From CAYPAV01 sp964408805 (GTDB taxonomy: Bacteria; Pseudomonadota; Alphaproteobacteria; UBA8366), in the NCBI GenBank assembly GCA_964408805.1, contig CAYPAV010000018.1, positions 1 to 64,000 of the forward strand: a stretch of 64,000 nt of DNA. Reading direction: 5' to 3'. The translations under genes were made by a program, and so were the position numbers. This document shows, in pieces, positions 1 to 8,967 of the stretch. The notes under the pieces are model-generated. The model saw only the letters and a program-made list of their open reading frames with translations. It was not told the DNA's origin and did not search any database. The number at the start of each line of letters is the position of its first letter. Position 1 is the first letter of the stretch.

Positions 1-652
1 CGATCCCCTCGATCTCCACGGTCCATCGACCGACATAAAGGGCGGTGCGCCCGGTCTCGGGATGGGTCCGCGTGATGGGGTGCCAGACATCGGGGCGATC
101 GCGCCTTTCCCGGTCGGTCAGAGCGGGCATTTCCGGATAATTGATGGCGTGCATCTCCGTGCGGCTAAACCGGCCGCGACGGCCGTCGATCCGATCACGG
201 GTCGCCTTCGGCAAGGAGTCATAGGCTTTGTATGAATTCGCAAAAGCCGTATCGCCGGTATCCGGCGGCAGCTTTAGCGCATGGAGAAGAGAGCCCATAT
301 TGGGCAGCATCTTGTCCTCGCCGTCGCTATGCCAGCCCCAGCCGGCCCGTTTCAGACCGATCGGCTTTCCCGCCCGCTTGATGTTGGAAACCACCATCAC
401 TTCCGGATGGTCGGGATGGTTCGTGGAGTGCTCGGAAGCCAATCCCGGCATGATATGAAGGGCGCCAAAGCGCCGGGTAAAGGCGACCTGCCGCGCCGGC
501 GTCCAGTCGACGCCGCGAAAGAGAAGAATGCAGTGTTTCAGCCAAAGGCGCCGCAATTCCGCGATACCCGCCTCGTCGATGTCACGGGATGGGTCCACGC
601 CCATAACCTCGACGCCCAGGGCGTCGCTCAGAGGGCGGGTCTTGAACGACAT
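1..652 (-). CDS. TauD/TfdA family Fe(II)/2-oxoglutarate dioxygenase (3' end off window)
   Basis: Read from the sequence as a minus-strand frame open from an ATG at 652 to the left edge, so the C-terminal part is missing. The protein begins MSFKTRPLSDALG and carries the HxD iron-binding motif as WHSD about residue 109, followed by family blocks up to RTALYVGRW, where TauD proteins approach the second half of the fold. The family hydroxylates substrates such as taurine and other sulfonates or carboxylates at the expense of 2-oxoglutarate and O2; the substrate here is not known. It lies 38 bp after the dehydrogenase gene on the same strand and is probably the last visible gene of the operon that starts at 6237. 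The distal His and Arg are beyond the window. Confidence 0.85.
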   Translation of the reverse strand, partial: MSFKTRPLSDALGVEVMGVDPSRDIDEAGIAELRRLWLKHCILLFRGVDWTPARQVAFTRRFGALHIMPGLASEHSTNHPDHPEVMVVSNIKRAGKPIGLKRAGWGWHSDGEDKMLPNMGSLLHALKLPPDTGDTAFANSYKAYDSLPKATRDRIDGRRGRFSRTEMHAINYPEMPALTDRERRDRPDVWHPITRTHPETGRTALYVGRWTVEIEGI

Positions 653-690
653 ATTTGTTGAACTCCGTTCAATTGCCGACCGGGCCCAAG

Positions 691-1602
691 CTATTCCCGC
701 GGCCCGAGCTGGATGCCGGCCATCCGCTCATACAGCTTCACCAGGGCGCTGCCGTCTTCCTTGCTGTATCCGGCGGCGCGGCCCATCTGGTAGACCTGCT
801 GGGAGACGTTGGCCATGAACAAGGGCACGCCCAGCGCCTTGGCGAAACTCGTTTGCAGGTCCTGGTCCTTGTGCGAGATGTCGATCGTCCCACCCGGCGA
901 GAAATCGCCGCTGACGTATCGCGGCGCCCGCGATTGGAAGGTCGCGCTGTTGCCGGTGCTGACACTAATCACGTCGATCATCGCCTGCGGGTCGAGCCCG
1001 GCCTTGGCGCCCAGCACCATCGCCTCGGCGATGACGACCGAGCCGACCTGGCCCAGCATGTTGTTGACCAGCTTCATGGCGAGGCCCTGCCCGACCTCGC
1101 CCATATGAAAGATTTGCGAGGACATGGCTTCGAAGATCGGCCGGCAAGCCTCGACGACCGCCGCATCGCCGCCGCAGATCACCGAAAGCTCGCCAGAGAC
1201 GGCGCGCGGCTCGCCGCCGCTGACCGGGGCGTCCAGCAGGGCGACGCCGCGTTCGGCAAGCACATCGTGCATCGCCTTCGCCGCGAACGGGTCGATCGTG
1301 CTCGCGCACACCACCGTATCTCCCGCCACCGCACCGTCGATAAAGCCCCCCTCGCCGGTGATGACCGCCTCGGCCTGGGCGGTGGTCTCGACCATGCAAA
1401 TCGTCGTCGCGGCCTTGGCGGCCGCCGCCGCCGGCCCCTCGACAACCGTCGCCCCCAATTCGGCGAAGCGCTCGTTCTTGGCCGGATCGATGTCATGGAC
1501 GAAAAGATGAAAATCGCTTTTCAACAAATTGGCGGCCATGGCCCCGCCCATCACACCGAGGCCGACAAACCCGACCGCGTCTTTTCGCTCGCTGCTGCTC
1601 AT
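691..1602 (-). CDS. NAD(P)-dependent oxidoreductase, 3-hydroxyisobutyrate dehydrogenase family
   Basis: 303 aa, the usual length for beta-hydroxyacid dehydrogenases. The N terminus holds the Rossmann motif GFVGLGVMGGAMA (residues about 10-22), then the substrate loop DAPVSGG and the conserved catalytic lysine in GQGLAMKLVNN about residue 170. Members oxidise 3-hydroxy acids (3-hydroxyisobutyrate, tartronate, 6-phosphogluconate-like acids) or reduce semialdehydes; the exact substrate cannot be told. It sits 48 bp downstream of an amidase and 38 bp upstream of a TauD dioxygenase on the same strand. That suggests it processes the acid or alcohol released by the amidases of the operon. Confidence 0.88.
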   Translation of the reverse strand: MSSSERKDAVGFVGLGVMGGAMAANLLKSDFHLFVHDIDPAKNERFAELGATVVEGPAAAAAKAATTICMVETTAQAEAVITGEGGFIDGAVAGDTVVCASTIDPFAAKAMHDVLAERGVALLDAPVSGGEPRAVSGELSVICGGDAAVVEACRPIFEAMSSQIFHMGEVGQGLAMKLVNNMLGQVGSVVIAEAMVLGAKAGLDPQAMIDVISVSTGNSATFQSRAPRYVSGDFSPGGTIDISHKDQDLQTSFAKALGVPLFMANVSQQVYQMGRAAGYSKEDGSALVKLYERMAGIQLGPRE

Positions 1603-1650
1603 ATTGGTCTTCCCTTCAATTTAGAACGGCACATCGCCGGCCATCCGCGC

Positions 1651-3084
1651 TCAAGCAAGTGAGCCCAAATCCGGAAGCGGCCGGGCCATGTCGGGTACGG
1701 TCCGGAACAGGCTCTCCAACGCCGCCGCGACGCCCAACGTATAGCGGTCCGAATGCCGGCGCGGGCCCACCACCTGCATGCCAAAGGGCGTCCCCGTGTG
1801 ATCGAGGCCCATCGGCAGCATGGTGACCGGATGACCGGTCAGCGTGATCGCCGAGGCGATGCCCAACCATTCGACGTAGTTCGCCGTCTTCTTGCCGTTG
1901 ATCTCGTCACAGTAGAGCTGTTCCAGCGGAAAGGGCGGCACCGAATTGCCGGGAACAAGAAGAATATCGACCTCGTCGAAGAAATCTTGGAAGTCGCGAT
2001 AGATCCGGGTCTGCTCGGCATTGGCCCAGCCGATCTGCTCCGCCGTCATCTCCAGCGCCGCCTCGACGTTGCTGAGGACATTGGGACCGAGCTTGTCGCG
2101 GTCGGTTCGATAGGCGTTCATCCGGCCGGCGAGGAAATGAACGCCGCGGATATACCAGAAGGCATCCAGCGCGTTCGCCATCTCGGGGTCGCGGCGCTCG
2201 CAGCTCTTGAAGGCATTGGCGACGCTGCCGATACGCTCCTCGAAAATGCGGGCGAGATCGTTGTCGACCGGCACCGCGCCGAGATCGCTCGACCACGCAA
2301 CGCGTAGATTGCCGAGATCGACCGCCTCGAGCGCTGCGAAACCGGCCGCATCGACCGGGCCCGACATCGGATCGCAACTCTCGTTTCCGGCCATGACCGA
2401 GAGCATCAAGGCGGCATCCGCCACATTCCGCGCCATCGGCCCCTGGACGTTGTAGGTGGTGAGGCCGATGCCGCGTCGGTCGGAGGGCACCAGCCCCGGC
2501 GTTCCACGATGGGAGACGACGCCGCAAAAGGAAGCCGGCGTCCGCAGACTGCCGCCGGTGTCGGAACCTGTTGCGAGCGGCACCATCCCGCAGGCGAGCG
2601 CCACCGCGGAGCCGCCCGACGAGCCGCCGCAGATGCGTTTGGGATCGAAGGGATTGCCCGTGGCGCCGTAGACCGCGTTGGTGGTGTTGGCGCCGGCGCC
2701 GAATTCCGGCGTGTTGGTCTTGCCGACGACGATGGCGCCGGCCGCGCGAAGGGCGGCGATGATGCGTTCATCCGCCGCCGGCACGTTGTCCTTGTGGATG
2801 GGCGAGCCGAAACTCGTCACCACCCCCTCGGTCACGTTGAGATCCTTGACCCCGAGCGGCAGGCCGTGAAGGGGGGTGAGCGCGTCGCCCCGCATCACCT
2901 GGTCCTCGGCGGTTTTCGCCTCGGCGCGCGCGCGCTCAAAACAGCGCGCCACCATTGCATTGACGGCCCCATCGACCGCCTCGATCCGCTTGATGCAGGA
3001 GGCCAGGAGCTCGACGGGCGAAAGCGTCTTTTGGCCGATCCGCCGCCGGGCTTCGACGGCGTCGAGATCACAGGCTTCGGTCAT
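1651..3084 (-). CDS. Amidase-signature enzyme, copy B of a tandem pair
   Basis: 477 aa from the ATG at 3084, chosen because AAGGAG lies just upstream; the frame is open to 3279 but that extension overlaps the neighbouring amidase and has no family homology. The amidase-signature triad is visible: Lys about 80 (LGVKDLN), cis-Ser about 155 (CGGSSGGS) and nucleophile Ser about 179 (GSDTGGS). These enzymes hydrolyse carboxamides to acid and ammonia in the cytoplasm. The protein closely resembles the gene immediately upstream along its whole length (same start EARR.IG, same HGLP.GVKDLN.TEG), so this is a tandem duplicate 13 bp away. Substrate unknown; neighbours suggest a catabolic role. Confidence 0.9.
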   Translation of the reverse strand: MTEACDLDAVEARRRIGQKTLSPVELLASCIKRIEAVDGAVNAMVARCFERARAEAKTAEDQVMRGDALTPLHGLPLGVKDLNVTEGVVTSFGSPIHKDNVPAADERIIAALRAAGAIVVGKTNTPEFGAGANTTNAVYGATGNPFDPKRICGGSSGGSAVALACGMVPLATGSDTGGSLRTPASFCGVVSHRGTPGLVPSDRRGIGLTTYNVQGPMARNVADAALMLSVMAGNESCDPMSGPVDAAGFAALEAVDLGNLRVAWSSDLGAVPVDNDLARIFEERIGSVANAFKSCERRDPEMANALDAFWYIRGVHFLAGRMNAYRTDRDKLGPNVLSNVEAALEMTAEQIGWANAEQTRIYRDFQDFFDEVDILLVPGNSVPPFPLEQLYCDEINGKKTANYVEWLGIASAITLTGHPVTMLPMGLDHTGTPFGMQVVGPRRHSDRYTLGVAAALESLFRTVPDMARPLPDLGSLA

Positions 3085-3097
3085 GACGAGAGCTCCT

Positions 3098-4540
3098 TCA
3101 TTCCGCGACGCGGATCGTTTCGAGATCGGGCACCGGGCGGTCGAGGTCGGGATCGCCGGCGAAGAGGTCCTCAAGGGCCCGCGCCACCCCGAGGGTGAAG
3201 GCGTCGCCATGCATCGGCCCGCAGATCTGCAGCCCGAACGGCATGCCCGTGTGGTCCCGCCCGCAGGGTGTGGAGACACAAGGGTTGCCCATCAGCGTCA
3301 GCGCCGAGGTCAGGGCCGAGGCATGCATGTAGTTTCGCATCGGAACGCCATTGACCTCTGTCACGTTCCGCTGTTCGACCGGGGTCGGCGTAATCGGCTG
3401 GCCGGGCGTGATCAGCACGTCATAGTCATCGAAGAGCGTTTGGAAGTTCCGGTAGAGCCGGGTGTGTTCCGCATAGGCCCAGCCGATCTCCTCCGCCGTC
3501 ATCTTCATGCCGGCTTCGACATTGGCGACGATATTGGCGCCGAGCTGATCCTTGTGGTTTTGGTAGCGCTCCCATTGGGTCGCCATGAAGTTGACCCCCC
3601 GCAGCACCCAAAAAACATCGAGCGCGGTCTCCAAATCCGGATCGTGCCGGGTGCATTCGCCGAAGGCGGGCTGGAATTTGGCAAGCCGGTCCTCGAAGGT
3701 CTGGCGGATACCGTCCTCGACCGGCGCCCAGCCGAAATCGACCGAGACCGCGACCCGCAATCGCGAAAGATCAACCTGGGGAAGATGGCGATAAGCCGCG
3801 CCGTCGACATTGAAGGCAATCGGATCGGCGGTATCGCTTCCCGCCATAACCGAGAGCATCAGGGCGCAATCCTCGGCGCCTCGCGCCATCGGTCCCTGGA
3901 CGCTCATATTGGTCAGGCCGACCCCGCGCTTGTCGGAGGGCACCAGCCCGGTCGTCGGCCGAATCGCGGAGACACCGCTGAAGATGGCGGGCTTCCGCAA
4001 GCTGCCGCCGCTATCGGAGCCGGTGCAGAGCGGCATCATATTGCAAGCGAGCGCCACCCCGGAACCGCCGGAGGAGCCGCCGCAAGCCCGCGATGGATCG
4101 AAGGCATTACCGGTATAGCCATGCACCGGGTTGACCGTCGTGTTGCCGCCGGCGCCGAATTCGGGCGTCGCCGTCTTGCCGAGCACGATCGCCCCCGCCC
4201 GGCGCAACTTGGCAACGACCAGCTCATCCTTCTCCGGCACATGATCCTTGTAGAGCGGCGAGCCGTAGGTGGTCACAAGCCCCTCGGTGTCGTTGAGGTC
4301 CTTGACCCCGACCGGCAACCCGTGGAGTGGCCCCAGGGGTTCGCCCGCGACCAGCGCCTCCGTCGCCGCTCTGGCTTCCGCACGGGCGCGGTCGTAACAA
4401 GTCGCCACGACGGCGTTGACGGTCGGGTTCACCATCTCGATCCGGGCGATGCAGGATTCCACCAGCTCGATGGGCGAGAGCCGCTTGCGGCCGATCAGGC
4501 GGCGTGCCTCGAGGGCCGAAAGATCGCAGGGTTCGCTCAT
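3098..4540 (-). CDS. Amidase-signature enzyme, copy A of a tandem pair
   Basis: 480 aa. The triad is Lys about 80 (VGVKDLN), cis-Ser about 156 (CGGSSGGS) and Ser about 180 (GSDSGGS). An AAGGG Shine-Dalgarno lies 9 bases before the ATG. Its ATG overlaps the TGA of the solute-binding-protein reading frame (ATGA), but that overlap may be a by-product of a frameshift in the upstream gene, whose likely original stop is at 4586. It is paralogous to the next gene. Together with the binding protein it suggests uptake followed by cytoplasmic hydrolysis of an amide or peptide-like compound. Confidence 0.9.
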   Translation of the reverse strand: MSEPCDLSALEARRLIGRKRLSPIELVESCIARIEMVNPTVNAVVATCYDRARAEARAATEALVAGEPLGPLHGLPVGVKDLNDTEGLVTTYGSPLYKDHVPEKDELVVAKLRRAGAIVLGKTATPEFGAGGNTTVNPVHGYTGNAFDPSRACGGSSGGSGVALACNMMPLCTGSDSGGSLRKPAIFSGVSAIRPTTGLVPSDKRGVGLTNMSVQGPMARGAEDCALMLSVMAGSDTADPIAFNVDGAAYRHLPQVDLSRLRVAVSVDFGWAPVEDGIRQTFEDRLAKFQPAFGECTRHDPDLETALDVFWVLRGVNFMATQWERYQNHKDQLGANIVANVEAGMKMTAEEIGWAYAEHTRLYRNFQTLFDDYDVLITPGQPITPTPVEQRNVTEVNGVPMRNYMHASALTSALTLMGNPCVSTPCGRDHTGMPFGLQICGPMHGDAFTLGVARALEDLFAGDPDLDRPVPDLETIRVAE

Positions 4541-6237
4541 TTTATCTTTCCCTTGGAGATGGGCGCCGCGTCATCGGCGCGCCGATTATCGCCAGCGCGC
4601 GGTATAGAGGCGCGGCAGATCGTCGGCCGTCGGTTTGAGAGGAGGCGGGGCGAATGCGCATAGAAAGTCACGTAATTGAAAAGCGGCAGCACGCAAGCAC
4701 GATCATGGATGCGTTTCAGGGCATTGCCGTAAAAGCGCAATCGTTTCTTGCGATCGATCGTATTGCCCGCCAGATCGAGCCAATTCTTGATCTCCCGGTC
4801 ACGGCAAGAATCGAGCGTACCGTGCCGAAAAAAGGGATTTAGGATCGCCGCGACATCGTTCATGCCATGGGATCCCCAGGTGAAGTGAACCATCTCCGCC
4901 CCGCCGTCGCGAAGCTTCGGGAACAGACTTTCGAAGCGAGGAAAATGCTCGACATCGAGCTCCACGGAGACCGCCGCCAGATAGGCCTTGATCTCGTTGG
5001 CGACGGGCCGGTTGCGATAGTTGAAGAGCCGTAGGCGAAGCGGCTCCAGATAGATCAGCTCTTGTTTCGTCGCCCCCTTCTCATCGACATAGTCCCGCGT
5101 GAGGGTCTCGCCGGGGACGCCGTAGCCGGCTTGCCGCAACAAGGCTTTCGCCTTCTCCGGGCTGAACTCGTAAGTGAACTTGCTCTTCACGCAGCCGAAC
5201 TGAGTTCCGAAACAAGGTGCGTGGAGGACCGTGGACGGCTTACCGAAAATCTTCTTCGAGATCTCGGCGCGGTTGATGGCATGGGAGAGGGCGCGGCGCA
5301 CGCGGACATCGCGCAAGGGCGTGTCCGGATTGCCTCGTCCCGCACCATCGAAGGCCAGAAACGCGACCCGCATGCTGGCCGAGCCGAGCAGGCGAATAGG
5401 CGCACCTCGCTCGACGAGACGGTCAACGGCGTGTTTCGACAGACCCCATATCCAGTCCTGGCGGCCGTCGAGCAATTGCTGCAGCCGGGATTCCGCGTCC
5501 GGCACGCTCTTGAAGACGATCCGGCCGATCGCGGGGCGTCCCTTCGGCCCGGCAAAATACCGGCGATTGCGCTCCAGTTCGATCGATCTGCCGGGATCGA
5601 TCCGGGCGACCCGGTAAGGTCCCGTGCCGATCGGCGCCGCCGTCCCGAAGTCGATGCCGCCGTCGCGGCCGACAACCGCCGTCCGCCATATATGCTGCGG
5701 CAAAATCGGCAGGGGCCCGGCCAGGAATTCCAGCGCATGCGGTACCGGCCGATGCAGGTTGATGCGCAGCTTGTAGCGACCCAGCTGTTCGACGTTCTTT
5801 ATCCAGGAGACTGGGCGGAGCGAGGGCACCTTGCTGCTTTCGCGCTTCAAATGCTCGATCGTGACGCGCACATCGTCAGCCGAAAACCGAGAGCCGTCGT
5901 GAAAGACGACATCCCGGCGCAGCTCGAGCTCGATCGACGTGGCACCGATCCATTTGAAGGACGTTGCGAGCTGCGGCTTGAAGACCGCGCTGTTGGGTAC
6001 CCGGTAGATCAGGGTATCCCACACCAACCGCTCGAATATCCGGGTTTCGTCATTGAGATTGTAATAGGGGACGATCGACGAGATTTCGCGCCCGGTCGAC
6101 CAGTAAAGCGTGTCGTTGCTCGGACCGGCGGCAAGGTATTGCGGCACCAGAAATGTGCCCAACACGACGACTAGCCCCCGAACGAAACGACGGCGCCATC
6201 TGCCGCCGGCGCGCCCATGGATCATTGCATTCTTCAT
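4537..6237 (-). CDS. ABC transporter solute-binding protein, family 5 (peptide/nickel type), probable C-terminal frameshift
   Basis: About 566 aa from the ATG at 6237; the open frame reaches 6348, but the signal region starts here. An Arg-rich N terminus (RWRRRFVRG) is followed by a hydrophobic stretch and AAGP, a typical export signal. Family-5 features follow: LVWDTLIYR, ATSFKW, VVFHDGSRFSADDVR, IGTGPYRV, VRRALSHAINR. This is the periplasmic receptor of an oligopeptide-type importer; permease and ATPase genes are not in the window. Near 4635-4648 the family-like C terminus jumps frame: the called frame ends in an unlikely tail, whereas another frame reads LKPTADDLPRLYTARWR then TAA at 4586-4588. 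A single missing base in a CT-rich run would explain this. Confidence 0.85.
   Translation of the reverse strand: MKNAMIHGRAGGRWRRRFVRGLVVVLGTFLVPQYLAAGPSNDTLYWSTGREISSIVPYYNLNDETRIFERLVWDTLIYRVPNSAVFKPQLATSFKWIGATSIELELRRDVVFHDGSRFSADDVRVTIEHLKRESSKVPSLRPVSWIKNVEQLGRYKLRINLHRPVPHALEFLAGPLPILPQHIWRTAVVGRDGGIDFGTAAPIGTGPYRVARIDPGRSIELERNRRYFAGPKGRPAIGRIVFKSVPDAESRLQQLLDGRQDWIWGLSKHAVDRLVERGAPIRLLGSASMRVAFLAFDGAGRGNPDTPLRDVRVRRALSHAINRAEISKKIFGKPSTVLHAPCFGTQFGCVKSKFTYEFSPEKAKALLRQAGYGVPGETLTRDYVDEKGATKQELIYLEPLRLRLFNYRNRPVANEIKAYLAAVSVELDVEHFPRFESLFPKLRDGGAEMVHFTWGSHGMNDVAAILNPFFRHGTLDSCRDREIKNWLDLAGNTIDRKKRLRFYGNALKRIHDRACVLPLFNYVTFYAHSPRLLSNRRPTICRASIPRAGDNRRADDAAPISKGKIK
4586..4648 (-). other. 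Likely original C-terminal end of the solute-binding protein, in another frame
   Basis: In the alternate minus-strand frame this stretch reads LKPTADDLPRLYTARWR and then stops with TAA at 4586-4588. That resembles the normal end of family-5 binding proteins much better than the Arg/Ala-rich tail of the called frame. The shift point lies in a CTCCTCTC run at about 4637-4648, where loss of one base would restore a continuous ...YAHSPRL-x-LKPTADD... sequence. The recognition of the C-terminal pattern is from family knowledge; the deletion itself is inferred. Confidence 0.6.
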
Positions 6238-6376
6238 GACCTTTGCTTCGACGAACCCCGATTTGCCGCGCCCAACGCTACGCGTCGCGGCGGATGCAAT
6301 CAAGCGGGGCGACACCCGGCGCTTTCCTTGACCAATCGGGCCGGGCATATTCGGTCCGCCACCGGGGAGAGATCCG

Positions 6377-7798
6377 ATGACGACGACGAAGAAGAACCTG
6401 CATGAATTTTCGGTCGACGAGTTGACCGACGCCTACGGCGACAAACGGGTCTCCCCGGTAGAGGCCACCGAGGCGGCCCTGGCCCGGGTGGATGCGCATA
6501 ACGAGGCGGTCAATGCCTTCGTAGTGTTCGACCCCGAGACGGCCCGCGACATGGCGCGAGACTCGGAATCGCGCTGGACGGCGGGTGCGCCGCTGGGGCC
6601 GCTTGACGGCGTGCCCACCACCTTGAAGGACACCATGTATGCCAAGGGCTGGCCGACCCTTCGGGGCAGCCGGACGAGCGATACCGAAGGTCCCTGGGAC
6701 GTCGACGCGCCGCCCGTCGCCCGGCTCCGCGAGGCGGGTGCCGTTTTTCTCGGCAAGACCACCACGCCGGAATTCGGCTGGAAGGGCATCACCGACAGCG
6801 ACCTCTCGGGCATCACCCGCAATCCCTGGAACACTGGGCGCACCACGGGCGGCAGCAGCGGCGGCGCCGTCGCGGCGGCGGCCCTTGGAATGGGCGTCCT
6901 CCACACCGGGAGCGATGCCGGCGGATCGGTGCGCATTCCCGCCAGTTTCACCGGCGTCTTTGCCCTGAAGCCGACCTATGGACGGGTTCCCGTCTGGCCC
7001 GCGAGCGCTTTCGGCACCCTCTCCCATATTGGTCCGATCACCCGCACCGTGTCCGACGCGGCGATCATGCTGAATGTAATGGCCCAGCCGGACGCCCGGG
7101 ACTGGACCTCATTGCCGCAGGACGGGACCGATTATCTTGACGGTTTGGACGGCGGGATCGAAGGGCTTCGGGTCGCCTTCAGCCCGACATTGGGCTTTGC
7201 CGACAACGTGGACCCGGAGATCGCCGGTTTGGTCAGGGCGGCCGCAGATGCCGTGGAGGCGCTGGGGGCGACCGTCGAGGAAGTCGATCCCGATATCGCC
7301 GAAGCGCCGGAGGTCTTTCGAACCCATTGGGAGACCTACGCGGCATTGCTGCTGGCCCAGATTCCCGAATCAAGGCACGCTCTGATCGAAGAGGGGTTTA
7401 TGGAAGTCGCGGCGGCGGGCGCGTCGGTCACGGCGACCGATTACCTGGCGGCGGCCATGGCGCGAAACGCCATCGGCGAGACGATGCAGGCCTTCTTCGA
7501 AACTTATGACCTGTTGCTGACCCCGGGACAGCCCTTGCCCGCCTTCACAGCCGGCATCGAATTTCCCGAAGGCATGGGGATGTCGCGCTGGTACGAATGG
7601 ACGCCGTTTACCTATCCCTTCAACTTAACGCAGCAGCCAGCCGCTTCCGTCCCCTGCGGCTTCACAAAAGCCGGCCTGCCGGCGGCACTCCAGATCGTGG
7701 GCCCGCTCTACGCCGACGCGCTCGTACTGCGCGCGGCGCGCGCCTATGAGACGGCGTATCCGTTCAAGATGCCGGACGCGCCGATCTCGGGCGCCTAG
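6377..7798 (+). CDS. Amidase-signature enzyme
   Basis: 473 aa, preceded by GGGGAGAG 7 bases before the ATG. Lys about 84 (TTLKDTMY), cis-Ser about 160 (TTGGSSGGA) and nucleophile Ser about 184 (GSDAGGS) form the amidase triad. The C-terminal PFNLTQQPAASVPCGF and LPAALQIVGP blocks are standard for the family. It is divergent from the binding-protein operon (140 bp between start codons), so the two may share a control region. It is only distantly similar to the tandem amidases at 1.6-4.5 kb. The stop overlaps the convergent SuyB-like gene by 4 bp. Substrate unknown. Confidence 0.9.
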   Translation: MTTTKKNLHEFSVDELTDAYGDKRVSPVEATEAALARVDAHNEAVNAFVVFDPETARDMARDSESRWTAGAPLGPLDGVPTTLKDTMYAKGWPTLRGSRTSDTEGPWDVDAPPVARLREAGAVFLGKTTTPEFGWKGITDSDLSGITRNPWNTGRTTGGSSGGAVAAAALGMGVLHTGSDAGGSVRIPASFTGVFALKPTYGRVPVWPASAFGTLSHIGPITRTVSDAAIMLNVMAQPDARDWTSLPQDGTDYLDGLDGGIEGLRVAFSPTLGFADNVDPEIAGLVRAAADAVEALGATVEEVDPDIAEAPEVFRTHWETYAALLLAQIPESRHALIEEGFMEVAAAGASVTATDYLAAAMARNAIGETMQAFFETYDLLLTPGQPLPAFTAGIEFPEGMGMSRWYEWTPFTYPFNLTQQPAASVPCGFTKAGLPAALQIVGPLYADALVLRAARAYETAYPFKMPDAPISGA

Positions 7799-8961
7799 GC
7801 GCTCTGATAGAGCTTGGTCATCACGTATTCGCGGTGACCCAGCGCCTCGGCACAGGTGAGGCGTCCGTTGCAGGTCCGCATTGCGATATCGATCAGGCGG
7901 TCGCCCGCCTCGTCGTAATTCATCTCGCGGCGCAGAATTCCCGAGACATCGAGATCGACATGTTCCGCCATCTCTCGCGCGGTTCGCGGATTGGCGGTCA
8001 GCTTGATCACCGGCTCGATTGGGTTGCCGATGACATTACCTTGGCCGGTTGGGAACAGATGCACGACGAAGCCGGCCGCGGCCTGCAAGGTCACGCACTC
8101 GGCCGCCGCCGAGGAGGTGTCCATGAAATAGAGACCGGCCCCCTTCGCCGGCGCCTCGGCCGGCGTGAGGACATCGATGTAGTTCGTCTTCTTGCCGATC
8201 TTCTCCAGATTGCCGAAGGCCTTCTCCTCGATCGTCGTGAGGCCGCCTTCGATATTGCCCTTGGTCGGCTGGCTTTCCGAGAGGTCATCGGTCTTATGCC
8301 GCTCGATCATGTCGTTGTATTCAGTCCAGGTCCGGTAGAACTTCTCGCTCGCCTCGGGCGTGGCACCGCGATCGCGGCAGACCAGCTCGGCCCCCGTGAT
8401 CTCGGAGGTCTCGCCGAAGCAGGAGGTGACGCCGATCGGCGTCATCTTGTCGATGAAATTGCCGACCGTGGGGTTCGAGCCGAGCCCCGACGTGGTATCC
8501 GACTCGCCGCATTTAACCGAAACCCAAAGCTCTTCGATCGCACATTCCTCGCGCTGCTTCTCGCTGGCGTTCTGGATCATCTCCTGAGCGACCCAGCTCG
8601 CTGCGGCGACGGTCTTGATCTCGCCGTTCCGCTCAAGCGCGAAACCCTCGACCGGCTTCCCCGTCTTGGCAATGCCGTCGACCACCCGGCCGGTCCAACC
8701 GGGCTCGATCCCGATGACGACAACCCCGGCCACGTTCGGGTTCGCGCCGGTGCCGATGAGAGTTCGGAAGTGAAGCTGCAAATCCTCGCCGAATTGCAGG
8801 CGCCCGTAGTGATGCGGCAGCGCCATCGTGCCCTTGACGTTGTGCGCCACCTTTTCGCACGCCGCGTTCGAGAGATCGTCGAGCGGCAGGATGATGACGT
8901 GGTTTCGGATACCGACGCGACCGTTCTCGCGGCGAAACCCCATGAAATTCTTAGGCAGCAT
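7795..8961 (-). CDS. suyB: (2R)-sulfolactate sulfo-lyase beta subunit-like, UxaA/altronate hydrolase family
   Basis: 388 aa, the length of SuyB. The N terminus (GFRRENGRVGIRNHVIILP) and the blocks ALPHHYGRLQFG, IGTGANPNVAGVVVIGIEP, VSVKCGESDTTSGLGSNP, PTKGNIEGGLTTIEEKA and FPTGQGNVIGNPI are the SuyB/UxaA pattern. From recall, the match to SuyB is closer than to altronate dehydratase, which is larger and fused to its SAF domain. SuyAB splits (2R)-3-sulfolactate into pyruvate and sulfite. The SAF subunit lies just upstream (stop to start 6 bp). The reaction is inferred from family resemblance; another 2-hydroxy-acid dehydratase activity remains possible. TauD-type genes nearby agree with sulfonate use. 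Confidence 0.78.
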   Translation of the reverse strand: MLPKNFMGFRRENGRVGIRNHVIILPLDDLSNAACEKVAHNVKGTMALPHHYGRLQFGEDLQLHFRTLIGTGANPNVAGVVVIGIEPGWTGRVVDGIAKTGKPVEGFALERNGEIKTVAAASWVAQEMIQNASEKQREECAIEELWVSVKCGESDTTSGLGSNPTVGNFIDKMTPIGVTSCFGETSEITGAELVCRDRGATPEASEKFYRTWTEYNDMIERHKTDDLSESQPTKGNIEGGLTTIEEKAFGNLEKIGKKTNYIDVLTPAEAPAKGAGLYFMDTSSAAAECVTLQAAAGFVVHLFPTGQGNVIGNPIEPVIKLTANPRTAREMAEHVDLDVSGILRREMNYDEAGDRLIDIAMRTCNGRLTCAEALGHREYVMTKLYQSA

Positions 8962-8967
8962 GTCTCC

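Noticed and set aside
3085..3279. N-terminal extension of the amidase at 1651-3084
   Set aside because: The extension overlaps the coding end of the neighbouring amidase and has no homology. A good ribosome-binding site precedes the ATG at 3084.
2876..4663. 595-codon plus-strand open frame
   Set aside because: Shadow of two tandem amidases; no recognisable domain.
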